The notes below the pieces were generated by a model. It was not told where the DNA came from, did not search any database, and worked only from the letters and a program-made list of their open reading frames with translations. Shown one piece after another: positions 1 to 12,969 of a stretch of 64,000 nucleotides of DNA. The stretch's first letter is position 1. Every line of letters begins with the position of its first letter. Source of the stretch: Platycnemis pennipes (taxonomy: Eukaryota > Arthropoda > Insecta > Odonata > Platycnemididae); NCBI GenBank assembly GCA_933228895.1, contig OW121854.1, positions 6,265,131 to 6,329,130 on the forward strand. Reading direction: 5' to 3'. The translations under genes were made by a program, and so were the position numbers.

Positions 1-2730
1 CGAACCGCTGACTTTGTGCAAGAAGAGACGAAACAAATGATTAATCACGCAATCACGTCTTAATTAATTTAAGGAGCCGCTATCAATACATCCCTAGATG
101 TTGAAACTCCTTGAATGGGTTGAAATTTGAGCTTATGCTGCTATGTTTTCAAGTCTCCAGATTGATAATTAAAATTTCGCAATTTTTTTATTTCGTCCCA
201 TTGAGATGATCCGTAAGTTTAAAACTTGAATTGATGCTGCAACTTCTATGCTTCTTAAACTGTCAGCAGCATCAATAAGTTGAAAAGAATGCAAAAGAGA
301 TTGAAAATAATTTCCATTCCATTGAATAATAGTATGTGTGCTGTATTTTGAAGTTGCCACCATATTTGTTCAACATCAGTGAGGCCTTGTATCTATCAAT
401 CCAGCATTCGACATCTTCCGTTTTACGTAAATAATTTCCAAAGGGGGAACTCATGATGAAACCCGTGTGTGTATGAAGTCTCTAAGTCAATTCACACAGT
501 TTACCGAGAAAAAAAATCCCATCCCCGTCGTCACTTTCATATTCGCTCTTAAACACTTGGTTGGAGCTAGATGCAGCCGGGTGATAAACGATGCAACAGC
601 AGGTTCATTGAACATGTCTATATTCTCCATCGGAGAGCCATACCAAGCCTCCGGAAATCACAATCCCGGATGTTACATTCGTGGGAGGAGGGGACAGCGG
701 AACAGAACAGTTGAGGGGAGGTTAGCGCAAATGGATATGGTGGCAACTTCAAAATACATCACAATATGTTAAAGTGATCATTGGAGTGACTTTGGATATT
801 TTTCTCGTTCCTCACGTAAATTTACTCTAAAGTCTTTCTTTTGCATGAAATATTATACGTTAATTCGGTCAATAATATTAAATGTCATTTATGTTTTTAC
901 GTAACATCCAGTAAATTTAGTTCGTCTTTTTATTAATATCACGAGATTTTCTAGAAGTTTGACAAGCATAAAATTTCAACGTGGTGAAAATTTACATCAT
1001 ATGGGCTGATATATAAAGCAAACGTTACTTGTAAATAACCGTGGCTTTTCAAATATGAGCAGACATTGTTTCATTCAATGAATCATATACCTGGCTATAT
1101 AAGCGTAGAATCCATTACCTCACCTATTAGATCGCTAGTACTGATTACAATTTGATTACCTAACTCTCTCAAATTTTGAGACAAGCAGTTTCAATCATGA
1201 AAGAAAATAATTACATGAAGTCATGTTCGTTTTACCTTTGAACCATTTGCTATATACCTCCTTGGAAAAACGCTAGTTACAACTGAATGTCACTAATCAT
1301 TTTATCCAATTTCCTTGCTATATCGCTAAGATCTTAAAATGCTGTTTAGTGTTCCCCTCTCACTGTAAAATGGGTAGTTATTTAGACTCCTTCAGAAGGT
1401 AATAAAAGCTCAAGAGATAATGTCATCCAAGAAATAAACATCTGAGTGTTAATAGATTGGCTTGCACTATGCTTCGGATTTTGACCTTTCTTTCAATGTG
1501 CTCTCCAGTGAACTAAGTAAATAGGAACTCTTTAAATTTGAACCATGTGTTTCCAGACTTGACTCTGACTTCAGAGGTAACATTCTTTTAGTGAGTGAAC
1601 ATCATTAAAAATATTAAATGTCACATGTAGATATTCTGCTCGCTTAAGAAATGAGATCAAAAAATAAATTTAAAAACACGATTGGCTCAAAATGACCCCT
1701 CTGGGCGTTCTAGTGTTAAAGCTGAGGTGTTAAAAAAATTGGATGTACGTAAACTGCTTTAAGGAAGATTTTTTTATCCCTAGGAGATAGAATGTTACTA
1801 AACTCTTTAACACTAGAGCCTTATGAGTCTAGTGCTCACGTTCAAGCAAATCCTGTGCATCTGTCAGAGAAGTGAGAAGGGAAATGAATATTCGAACAAA
1901 GTTTCTAATCGTAATTGTAATTCGAAAAAATATTCTAAAATCTTGATAAATCATTGTAAAGATCATTATTTTATCAGCGTAAAAATGACACTTATGTGAC
2001 AGAGCCAAGATTTGAGCATCATACATTAACCAAAGGATATTCTATCTAAAAAAATGATCGATTGTAAAATCAAGTACGCCTTAAATGCTATTACAAGCAG
2101 CATTTTTTTCTTTATCCCTTGCAAAGATGTTTTTCGTTGTCTATTATTTCCTTCATAGGTATTTATTTAATTAATCAAGTTAAAAGAGGTGCTCTCAAAA
2201 ACACTTCAAATTTGAACATACGCAACGTGCTGATCAGTGTATGCACGTTTGTGCTTAGTGAGCACGCGTTCATTCCTAGTCAGCAGCAGAGGCTTAGGTA
2301 AGGAAGAGGACGGTAGGCAATGCAACGGTCTCAAGAAACATGAATATGGTTTTCATTTTCTGAAATTTCCTTCAAATTAAGAAATACTCTTTGATTTGAT
2401 ACGGGCACCATTATTTTATATGTAAGTAGAAATCACTTAAAAGCCCTAAAAAATATGGTTATTGGTGTAATCTACAGCTTTAGGTAAAATTTGCGTTTTG
2501 ATCACGAAATATTTAATTTCTCAAACCATTAAATGCAATAATTCAATTTCAAGGTGTTTTTGAAGTTAGCCATGAGTTATTGTGTCATACGATGAAGTGG
2601 AAAAACCATTCGCGTATATCAATTGGTTTTATTTTAATTATTTTTATTCGAGGAAAACTTTTCCTTTCGTGTTTGAGAAAGTGTCATTTGCCATAATAGT
2701 TATGATATAATTTCGCTCTCCTTGGATATA
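1..2730. other. AT-rich DNA without recognisable gene
   Basis: The open frames here are short (60-100 codons) and match no family I recognise. The only clear structure is a pair of inverted 24-base arms near the left end, listed separately. The rest looks like unconstrained intergenic or intronic sequence. Confidence 0.5.
342..758. repeat. 24-bp perfect inverted repeat pair, 370 bp apart
   Basis: The arms lie at 342-365 and 735-758 and are exact reverse complements (core TTTTGAAGTTGCCACCAT). Outside the arms similarity fades, so ordinary terminal repeats with a target duplication are not proven. The inner segment has no recognisable transposase. It could be a small MITE whose ends have drifted, or two inverted copies of a short repeat. 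Confidence 0.5.
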
Positions 2731-2739
2731 ATTCAATTC

Positions 2740-3130
2740 GGTGGCGTATCCAGGTGCGTCCCATCAACTCTCCAGTGATTCATGCGCGCGCATGACGTCA
2801 CTTGTCCGATAAAGGGTCCTCCCTTGTCGCAGGCTAAAGACTTACGTCGCCCCATCCTCTCTGCCCTTTTTTCTCGGCCGTTCATTTTTTTAAGCTCCGC
2901 TTTTTCGTCCAATTTCATCAGAGCCCTCTCTCGCCGTCCCCGAAAGACATTAGTCCTGGAGGAGACCACCACGGCGCCCCCCTCATAACTTATGCCCGGC
3001 TGTGGGCGCTTTTTCGGGCGTGGGAAAGATTATGCGAGTGGAATGGGGGTTGGGCGGACGAGTGATGGCGTTTCGCTGGTTTCGGACGAGCCAGTCAGAG
3101 GTCGGAGGCAGGTCAAAAGAGATATCCCAA
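2740..3130. other. GC-rich island
   Basis: Composition shifts sharply from the AT-rich surroundings to a CG-containing stretch. A CRE-like TGACGTCA lies inside a GCGCGCATGACGTCAC context near 2790. Overlapping open frames of 68-79 codons exist on both strands, which is expected where stop codons are rare. It may be regulatory DNA or an undetected exon; no protein similarity is recognised. Confidence 0.35.
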
Positions 3131-6100
3131 ATCATGGGAAACATTCTTTATGCAAATGGCCTCTCACCCTCTTTTTGCTTCGAAATCGAATGCGTGGCCT
3201 TAATTAATGTCTGTTTGCCGAGTTCAATTTTTTGAACTACACATTTATGCTTGAATCTCTTACAATAAATTAACTATTGCGTCCAATTCTCATTATTTTT
3301 ATCCAGTCCATGTTGAAACTGAGAATGTGTACTGGGAAAGCAAATAGAAGACGAATAGGCGTGCAAAAATGACCAGGGCTTACTTATATTCAGAATGAGA
3401 GTAACCAGTTGCATGAGATTCGAATGAATTACAAAAAAGTCAATAAATTCTGGTTTAGCTGCATTTAATTAGCACCAATTTAACTATTTAACCTTAATCA
3501 ATTTAAAGATTCCTTCATTTCGTTGAGGAGTTACATATTACTGCATTTTAAACTGTTACTTTCTAATGGTGACTTCTTATTCTATAACTAATTTTGTTTG
3601 CTCTACAATTAAGGCTATAAGGGTCTATGGTAAGGTGCTTTTACATGCATTTTACATTTAAATCACTCGGAGTTAAACGAAGGTTAGTTTTATTCAGAAT
3701 GATAAAAAAATATTCCTTCGTATCTTATTCCTCTAAGCATTCAGATTTCTCTTTTACTGACATCACTTACACCTGGCTTACGTTAAGACCATTTAATTGA
3801 ATCAGTTTTAGAATGAACTTATCATAATACTTACCATAATATTTATCACCAGGAAAAGCGAAGGCCATTTTCATTCAGTATATTCAGAAGTTTTAATGTT
3901 ATTGACTTTAGGGAATGGGTTTAATTAACTAAATTGGAGTTGAAGCCATCACATTTATTCTGATGTTATTTTATTATTGCTCATTAAGAGGAAAGCAAGA
4001 CATGCCTACTGGAGAAAAAGAGATGAGGGAATATAATTGAAGATTACGAGACGCAAGGAAGTTTTTATGGCTAAAAAATTTAGCAATCAAGAAACTGGTT
4101 AAGCGTAATTCGTTTGCTAATAATAAAAATGTAAAGATAGCCTAGAAGTGGAAGAAGCTAAACAGGAATTCCGGTAAATAGTCATCGTAAAATTATTACC
4201 ACTGAAACGTTTACTGTGAATGAGTAGCTGTTGTAGAATGGACACCATCACCTGCCTTGTCTAATTAATCTGGTTTGCCTGCACTTCATAACATAATAAA
4301 ATTCAATGAGCCATGTATATCAGTGCTGTCACCTCAACCAGGAATTGGTGATCAAATGTTTTACGGCACGATTTGCTCCTTTCCTGGCAAATTAATATGC
4401 CGTGGCTTACCACTTGAAGTCTACCATGCAAGGCAATGAAAGGCTGATACATGATAAACTAAAAAAATTACAACTACCTTTTCGGCTATCATGCTGCCAG
4501 TTTTATGGAGTCCGGTCGAGTGCAGTGTGGAGTTGTGTTAGAGTTAGAGTTTAGTGCTCCATCTATTGGGTGGGACGTGAGCATACTCCTAGGAGCCTTT
4601 CGCGAAGGATTGGCATATGTACTGGTTTGTCTTAACCCTTTTTCCACTTACTGCATTCCCGGATGAGACAGCAAATATGTACCTAGCAAATCTCAATGCT
4701 CGAAATTACATTATTGGTCGGGCCTCACTCCTAGCAAATACAGCTGCAATTATTTTATTTGCCCATTATTGTGTATTACTACTTCACAGTTGGGAAAGCG
4801 GCACAGTTTCAAATTTTCTCAAAAGATCAGATATTTAGTGCATTCCATGGCCGGACACGACGTGGATCCACACGTTCACCGCTGATCCCTGCGTAGCTAT
4901 GCATCGTAACCGTACCGACGATACCGAAGTTGACCACGCACTTGGTCCATAATTTATCACACGCAAAACAGGGCTGATATACTTCTCAAAGGCGTTCCGA
5001 AGAGCGGTGCAAGTGCTTGCCGCTCCTCCCGAGCGTGGGTGCGGTAGGAACAGCGGGCTTTACATACCTTTGAAATGCCAAAATGCGTGGGTATCCGCCT
5101 TCATTGCCCCTTGATCCACTTCATGGCCAGATTACGACTACTCATTCTGTGACTTAAACACATATATTCTTCGTGATAACCACTCGACAGAGTTGGCATT
5201 CTTTTGGATGAAACCTCCATTCTGTAGACCACCGATTTAGACTCTCAGGATGATTTCTTCCCAGTTTGGACTTTTTGCATTTTAACATCGAATCATCAGA
5301 TTCCCATGCTCCACACAAATTTTCTCATTTTATTTCGCTTTCTCTCAAAACAGGCTCCATCCAAAAATTAAAATGTGCCACCCTCATAATAGTTTGTCTT
5401 CGGCAAACTCTGGCTAACTCTCATTGTGAGTCGCCACGAAGTTAAGCGCTGAAAAATGTGGCGAGCATTGGGGTCAGCATGTTTTAAAGAAAAAAGATAA
5501 ACATTTCACCAGATAGTTTTTAGACACGTATTTTTTGAACAATGTTAATGATTTTTACTTCACTTTCTAAATTCATTGCTTAAAACCTTTTACTTTTATT
5601 TCTCAAGAGCATTGATTTCTGGTTGCAAACTTTCTAATTTTTTACCTTAGAAAAAGCCTCTAGAATTTAATTCAAATGAATTATAATTGGAAATTTATGG
5701 ACAAAGTCTGCAATTTAACCTAAAAAAAATTAAGCGAGCCCAGCGATTCTCTTGCAACAAATGTAATCTCCATTGCCGCACTGAAAAACAAAGGTTCGCA
5801 CTCATATAATTTCTGACACGACCGGTCTCTAGTGTAATCCCTGTACAGTGCGGGAGAGAATGCTTTCAGTCTCGTTATGGCTCATTCAAATGCAGTTATT
5901 CTGCAAACGTGACTATTACACGTGCCTGCTTCCCCGAAGAGGACGAACTCTTTTCCGCTGCTTTCATTGGGAATGCCTCCATTTTTATTGACTTTGCCTC
6001 CAATTTTCGTGGAACGTGACCTAAAAGCAAGTGATATTCCATTTCATGCTTGGATTTTCAAAGTAATTTTCCCGAAAGTAATGCCAAACACTTTTTACTA

Positions 6101-6780
6101 TTTTCAGTTTTTCAATTACAATTTTCTAACCACAGTTTGCCTTCTGCTACAATTGAAGTTCACTGCAAGCATTTTCTTTATTTCCTGTTAGAAGACTCGA
6201 GTAGCTATTCCATCATTTGTGGTTTGCTTTTGATGTTGAGCAACTTTTTTTTCATTTAAAGGGAAATGAGTCACAATTTTGTCACTGTGTTCCAGCACAA
6301 AAGGAAGAAGCTAAATGATAATGGCATTTCCTGACATTTAAAATGAGCCTATCCTAGTAATTATGCCTTAAAAATAATTACTTTTGAGTCCTGTAGCAAT
6401 CATGTTTCTTACGTGATGCCTGAAGTATGATAGATTTTTCATTTGTGAATTAGTTCACCTAACCATATATTCTATTTGGTTAAAAAATATTTACTGTCAA
6501 CTTGTATATGATAAACACATGAAGAAATAAAACATAATGTAATGGAGGAATATTAAAGTAAATGTATTTCATGCAGGTTTGAGGATGAGGCAGGTCATAG
6601 TTTACTCTTGCATGGTAATCCAGGCATCATGCTCAATTTGGTTCGATTACTGGCGATACGATTGGGAAAATCCTTGAACTCACCTTTCTGGAGGGCACAA
6701 TACTAGGGAAAGTCATTTAATATAATTATTTTCTTTATTTAAGTCACTAAGATAAAATATTCGGTCGTCATCATCATTCA
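3131..6780. other. AT-rich DNA without recognisable gene
   Basis: I see no coding similarity, RNA gene or clear repeat structure. A short moderately GC-rich patch around 4,850-5,060 carries no recognisable motif. Frames near 5.9-6.2 kb are short and not family-like. Confidence 0.45.
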
Positions 6781-6781
6781 G

Positions 6782-6865
6782 CATGTTAGTAGTACATGCT
6801 TGGTGATCTTCACCCTCTACCACAAACCCTCGCGGTGGCTTACATGGTATCGTGTAGATGTAGAT
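6782..6865 (+). repeat. LINE-A 3' end fragment
   Basis: It carries the conserved 3' block of the LINE-A family: a CATGCTTGGTGATCTTCACC start, then the CTCGCGGTGGCTT motif, then the GTGTAGATGTAGAT terminal repeat. No ORF part remains. The same block recurs more than ten times in the window, sometimes attached to a reverse-transcriptase C-terminus. Confidence 0.8.
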
Positions 6866-7584
6866 TCAGCATTTAAGTGAGTTCTTAATCGGTTAATCTC
6901 TTCATATTTCCATATTTCTTCTCTTTCACCTCCTCCATCACTTGCTCCATAGATCTCATACGAGGCCTTCCTATATAAGTCCTTTACCATTCGCACTCAT
7001 TTAGGCTCAGTAAAAATACATAGGACAGGCACAGCAATTACATCAGTAGTTTCAAGCTATGGAGCCGTCGATTTAATCAACTTACCGCATTTTAATCGAA
7101 ACGTGGTGCGAGAACTTTTTTGAACTCGTCATTAAACTGGAAGATATTCCAGTTACAAAAGTATTTGACGTGAATCTCATTAGACAATTTGTGCGTTAAA
7201 GGCAGCTGACTGGAGTACCTCAGTACCCCGAAGTGATTGTTATCACTCCTTCCTTAACTACCCGCGTTCATCTTCGCGATGCATCAAGGCAATTCCTTTG
7301 CTGGAAATTTCAGAGCCTGACACCAGCTTCATTGGGTGAATTGCAATTGTTGTTTCATTTTTATCGCAACAACAGTTTCTTCCGTCTATTTCTTTCTTTG
7401 AGCGTTTGAGTCCAGTACCATGTCCTTTGAATGGGAAGATAAGCCATGGTTCTCTTGATTACTTTCGCTAAGAAGTTTCGTTTGTCACTTTTAGCTAAGA
7501 GTTACTTCTCATTATGCTGCATGTGGCATTATTATATAACATGTTTCCATGAAGTAGTCTTGTTTCCTATCAATACTGCATAGT

Positions 7585-7643
7585 GGTTTTCGCCCACTCC
7601 CATTCACACACACGGTGGCTTTCACGGTATTACATAGATGCAG
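7585..7643 (+). repeat. Degenerate LINE-A 3' end fragment
   Basis: A shortened, mutated version of the LINE-A terminal block: the CACACACACGGTGGCTTTCACGG part and an ATAGATGCAG end remain recognisable. It lies just before a piece of SINE-2. Confidence 0.55.
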
Positions 7644-7650
7644 AAGAATA

Positions 7651-7692
7651 TGCTAACCTCAACGCCGCCGGGTTCCTCTCCATCCGTCCTCC
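7651..7692 (+). repeat. SINE-2 internal fragment
   Basis: The bases match the 'gctaatgccgacgccggg ... tctccatccgtcctcc' portion of SINE-2 as seen in the full copies near 28.1, 43.0 and 48.8 kb. Neither the tRNA-like head nor the tail is present, so it is a short relic. Confidence 0.6.
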
Positions 7693-8010
7693 TTAAGATC
7701 GCTTTATGATTGGCACTAACTTCAAACGTTAGCAGGGATTGGTTTCACGTTTCACGACGCTAGTTTATGATTGATCGTATGACTATCGGTAAATGTCGAG
7801 AATATTTAGCTCGATGTTTACTTGTGGGTGAGCACCATATCTTTGTTGACAACGGTGGAAATCGAGAAAAATGGACCAATTGAGCTATTCCTGTTATCAT
7901 GTATGCATATATGAAAGTTTATTCCTTGGACACGGGGTTTATGACATTACAATGAATTATTGAGCGATAATTACTTTGGGAAATCCATGTGTGAGACTGA
8001 TTACTAATAT

Positions 8011-8506
8011 TATTTTTCTAGTCTTTGGTTTGCAATCCCGAGAGATAGACGATGGCCTCAGATCCATAGGGCTTGCGCGCTCGTCTCTGCCGGGTGATCT
8101 ATTCATCCATCTACATCTACGGAATACCTACCCTACAAGCCACCATAAATGTGTGTGGCAGGGGGTGAATTCACCCCAAAAATGCACGTAATGCGTGAAA
8201 AGTATTAGTAAATATTATCTAGTCTAACCTAACAGTTTAAAAGAGATAAAATTACCGAAGAAAAGTTGGTTACCAACAAGCAACTACCATATGCTTTCAA
8301 TTGAATCACTTGTATATATACTATTGTATATATTTACAGCTATTTACTAGCCTAATTGTAAGAGGAAAAAATGATAACATTCTCCTCTTGTAATGTGTTG
8401 ATGTAGGTGGATGAATAGATTACCCGGCAGAGACGAACGCGCCAGCCCTATGGATCTGAGAACATCGTCTGTCTGTCGGGATTACAAACCAAAGACTATA
8501 AAAATA
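8011..8506. repeat. 107-bp inverted repeat arms around a LINE-A 3' end
   Basis: The arms at 8011-8117 and 8400-8506 pair over 107 bases without gaps and with about ten mismatches. The left arm is DNA abutting the terminal repeat of a minus-strand LINE-A copy, and it includes the first bases of that repeat. The right arm sits inside the same LINE-A copy, between positions that are adjacent in the related copy near 35.9 kb. A short inverted LINE piece (about 8369-8395) precedes it. This looks like an inverted duplication of the flank into the element, not a transposon with terminal repeats. Confidence 0.75.
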
Positions 8507-8695
8507 AACATTTTGAATCTGTCAGTTCCATAATCAATTCTTCTACTTTTATGATCATGGCCCGGTCTACCGTAGTAAGTTCGCAAAATATTTGTAACGT
8601 CATTAGTGAAAATATTATCTTGAAATTTACTGCAAAGATAAGGTATAAATTTCACCTTACGGTCTGACAGTGATTTCTATTCTAGTTCATATAAT
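8107..8695 (-). mobile_element. LINE-A 3' end, broken by an inverted insertion
   Basis: On the minus strand this holds the decayed C-terminal coding part, about 8509-8695, similar to the copy at 35.9-36.1 kb. The 3'UTR and the terminal GATGTA repeat follow, at 8107-8370. About 138 bases (8371-8508), including the right inverted arm, interrupt it. There is no intact frame. It belongs to the subfamily with 'accataaa.gtgtgtggcagggggtgaa' on the plus strand. Confidence 0.75.
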
Positions 8696-10370
8696 AGACG
8701 GGTTAATTTATTTTTGCGCAATCGAAAGTATTTTCGTCGATGGCCACACTGCCGCTGGAAGCGACCCTTCACGTGACTGGTTCGTGCATGTGAGCGTGTG
8801 CTTTCCCGGGACGCTGCGTTGGTCAGCGGTTCCACTGCAGCGCGGGGTCACCGGAGGTCACGGAGTGATGTTAACCTCCGTCGAGGTCCTCCGGGGGCAG
8901 TTCGCCCGACTGGGCAATTCGCTCTTTTTATTTTTCGGGACCCGCCAGCGAAGTGGACTCACAGAAGGTCCCGTCCGGAATGCTATCGCGTCACTTCCGG
9001 GATAATAACGGCTTATGAAGCATTACAGCTTTATCTCTGGGTTAGAACTTGTCATTCTATCGATTGCATTAACGAAGTTATTTCAAATCAAGTATTCACT
9101 CACATTTATCTCACTTCGCTCCCATCCATGTCAGGCAAATAAATATGTGGTGGGGACATTAAGCCTAGGGTTTTAGGGAATAATTACTTCCTACAATTTT
9201 AAAACTTCTGCTAAATTACTAAGTATCGGGTTTCTGTGGTAGCTAGAGTAGAGGTTCTTTCCACTTAGTGCCCAGGTCAATAACGGCTGAGAATATGGTT
9301 TTCATTAGCAAAGCAATTAAAGTTTACCACTCTGCGGGCGGTCCGTTTCAGTCTTTTGTTTGTTGTTGAATTATGTGTATAGTTTTTAACTGACAATTCC
9401 TGGCTTCAGTTCACCCTCCGTCTATTTTCTTAAAGTTCCTAACTGCAATAAATAGGTGTATTACAAAAATGGCGCCAATGAGCTCAGTCTTCCTCGAATG
9501 ATTGTAATTCTGTCCCAATGGGGTCGTTTACAATATTTTTTTTGCCGAATCTGATAGAGTTTGAAAAATAAAAGGACCCGTATTTTTTCGTTTTTTGATC
9601 CGCCAATTATTTCGCGAGTTACAAACGGCGAAAAACTGATGTTTTTAACCCTTCCGGAAAAGTGGGCGTGATGCAATCTCTGACGTATATCTACTTCGTT
9701 CAATCACAACTGAGCCCGCGAAGCTACTTTGCCTATTCGCAATCGGGGAGACACGGCTGACTCTGCCAATAGGAGTAATTGCGACAGGATGTGTGCGAGC
9801 AGACATTTCGAGAACCCCCATCCACTCCCTTCGCTTCCAAGAAAAGCAGTCAAGGACGGGAAGAAAATGACGTCAATATTATCACATGAGCTTTTTCGGT
9901 GGGCGTGACCTTTTGCTTATTTAAATTTTTGATTTATGAGTGATTGGTTGTGGTTAGAAGATTAATTTTTTTTATTCTTTTTTTGTTTCCATCTAACAAT
10001 TTCGTGTACGAAATTGCGATTTCGGTTACGAGTAAACGCCCCCCATTTGATATATGAATACAATGCATATTTTTACTACCTTACTGATATATACAGAAAA
10101 ATCAGACACATTTTCTCTTGAATTCAAACTAATAGATAAAGAAAGTAAGGAAAAACGGCTTAAATATGTTATGAGTTATGTACCCGAGGTCACTTATCAA
10201 CCAGAAGGTCCTGAGATACAAACTCATAAGTTACTGCATTGCTGATACCATGTAAGTTTCATTCTTATTCCAGTTAAGGAAAGGATGGTTACAGCTCTAA
10301 GCACTCTTGACATAAACGCCATCTTTAAAGGATACGTTTATTTTCACTCTAATCTTAGTCGCGAGAAATT
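8696..10370. other. Non-coding DNA with a small GC-rich island
   Basis: About 8,740-9,010 is GC-rich, with overlapping frames of 111 and 114 codons, an E-box-like CACGTG, and a GGGTCA-CCGG-AGGTCA motif. The remainder is AT-rich. Around 9,460-9,900 composition is intermediate, with no recognised coding similarity. Confidence 0.4.
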
Positions 10371-10940
10371 TCAGTCTGCTTCAGGAAAGTGAAAAAAGCG
10401 ACATCCGCCCGTCATCCCTAAGTTGGGGCGTAGTCGTCCGGGCTTCATTAGCATTTGTCACTGCGGTGGCAAACTCCAAATCCTTTCCCCTATACCCCCC
10501 CCCCCCTTAGCCTCCATTCACCCCCACCCCCACTCCCCCCTGCCTCCCAAACGCAAATGAAGGTTTACGCAGCGCGCTCCGAGCCGGCCGCGTCGCTCAA
10601 CTCACGCGTTTCCGGAGCCATCTCCCCGCGAGAGGAGAGATAAATCCAAATATTTCGCTTCGTTTGGCTCAATTAGCAAGTGGAGCCGGGAGGTGCGGGT
10701 GGCCGTCTAGACCCCAACGGGAAGCACCACCGGCGGTGGGTAATCAGAAGCACCGCGGCACCGCCTGGGCGGGGGGCATCTGTCATCGTTCTCCGAGCGA
10801 CGCATCTGATGAGATCTAATTACGGCTATCGAGGGGCGCGCTTAAATGCAGAAAGCAGTAAGGAATGCGCGGGTTGGACGCGAAAAGTTACGCTGCCCTC
10901 CGATTCCGTTTCCCTCCTCTCCACGCTTTCGTGAAATTCA
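10371..10940. other. GC-rich island with poly-C tract
   Basis: A run of twelve C at 10495-10506 sits in a C-rich strand asymmetry, followed by a CG-rich block to about 10,930. Frames of 62-84 codons are proline- and arginine-rich with no known domain. It may be promoter-like DNA or simply compositionally biased sequence. Confidence 0.35.
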
Positions 10941-12960
10941 CGCCCAATTACGAGCGACCGGCATTTGTGACGTGAAAAAGAGTCATGAACGTGAAAAATA
11001 GTAAAAAAAAATTTAGGCCTCCTCACCATTGGAAGGTTGGAACGGAAAAGGAAACATTTTTGTGACCTTAACGTATAGAGGCTCGGATTAATTATGACGC
11101 TATTCGGGTAAACATGCAGTGGAATGATGAAAATAGTAAGATTTGGCATTTTCAGGAGAGAGAATTTCACTCTTCAAACATTTCAATTCGAAAACGGATA
11201 AACGGATCACTTTTTACATTTTTATTTGTTGAATTTTTTGGTTGCTTAATCATCTTACGTAAAGATTTCCCGAATCAGACGTAATTACTGGATTACAATT
11301 GCCAATCAAATTACGCAAAAATCATTTTTGATCTCAAAAATGTTGTTTAAATTTGTGTACTTACATTTTTGTGTGAGTATATTCCTTCTCGTCAATCAAT
11401 AGTTCTTCGTGACTTCCTTATCTCGCGAATTCGGAAACAAAGCTTTAACAAGTGGATTACGGATGTGTCGTAGGTTGACTGCTCTAAAACGTGAGGGGAG
11501 AGACGGGGTTTTGAGGGAAAATGTCAGACTAAAAACGATTCATCCAAGCCTGCCTTTTTCTTCCAATCAGGAAGCAATGACCTCCAGAGCGTATTGCGGT
11601 CACCGAGGATTAATGGCAGGACGTTAGCCCCGGGCAATTAGTGCGATAAGGGCAGCCTGGGATTATTGCGAGGGCTCACGTGGACGTCACTTAAAATGAG
11701 TGCAGTAAGGTATTCCAGGATTGAGTCTCATCTGACGAACTAAGAAGAGAAATAAGTAACGGGGATTCTCTCTTTTCTTTGCTGTGTTTATAGCAAGATT
11801 TAGGTAAGACAGATGCTAGCTCCGAAATGACATGCACGAGATTAAATAGCCTGAAAAGAGTTTTCTGTATGAAACATATAACTAACAACTACCAATTATA
11901 TTAATAATACATTACAGGTTTTTGCAATGGAATTACGCACGTGATGCGCAGGATAATGAAAATGAAGCCATTGTTTTTACGCCTGCGAAATCTCTGAAAA
12001 CTCATTCAATATTTTCTAATTCCACAGCTTCTTGGTGGCAGCACATTATCATCAATGTGTAAGGATGAAGAATAATGTTTTCATTCACATTCACGTTCAT
12101 TCCCACCGCCCTATTATACTAACAGTTTCATCAGATGTAATCCATGAGTTTTTATTTCATTTTGGAATTGTGAGAGTTTATTTTCTAAGAGATAATAACC
12201 ACGGCTTTTCCACGTATAAACTTGTTACGCTATTGATTCTATCAATTAAAAATTAATACATATTTCATATTAAATGATGATTGAGCGTTTCTTTGTTATT
12301 CGTGAAACTAACCCTTAATAACATAATTTGTTAGCTAATTATGATTTTTGTTATGAGTAGAATGATCATCAAAGGTAATAAATTTAGTAAATGAACAGTA
12401 CTTATAAAAACCGCTGATGGAGCCTGTGTTTTTATTTTCAGCATATTTTAGGATACTTAGTATTTTTTAAAAATTAATTTTATAGCACAAAATGTATCAT
12501 TTCCTATTACTAGTTGGTGTAAGATATGGATGGTGTGCATTATATCGCTGCCGGTAAAGTTTTCGTAGAGAGTTAAGCCATTTATAAAAAGGCGTTTCAA
12601 GCATTTGCTAACACAAAGTAAATATTTTTTAAATTTCACGACCAGTCAAAAAAACGCTCAGTTGGCTAAGAACATTTAAAATAAATACAAACTGCTAGCA
12701 AAAAGTAAAATTAATAAATAAACAGAAAACAATGTTTGGGGATTGCGTAACCTATTGGGATTATTCTTAAAATGGATAGTACACCAAAATTCCTGTTAAT
12801 ATTGAGGAATTATTGATATTGGTATTCGTAACTGAACTTTTAATAGGCTTAACTTGATTTATAGATTTTGGATAACCCACTGTGCAATTGGAAAGATTTT
12901 CCTGATGATTAAAAGGAAAAATCTGTGGAATTACAAGCTGCCCTCCAGAAGAACCAGCAC
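10941..12960. other. AT-rich DNA without recognisable gene
   Basis: Short open frames only. I see no LINE, SINE or inverted-repeat structure, apart from a mildly GC-rich patch around 11.4-11.7 kb. Confidence 0.4.
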
Positions 12961-12969
12961 AGTTCACTA

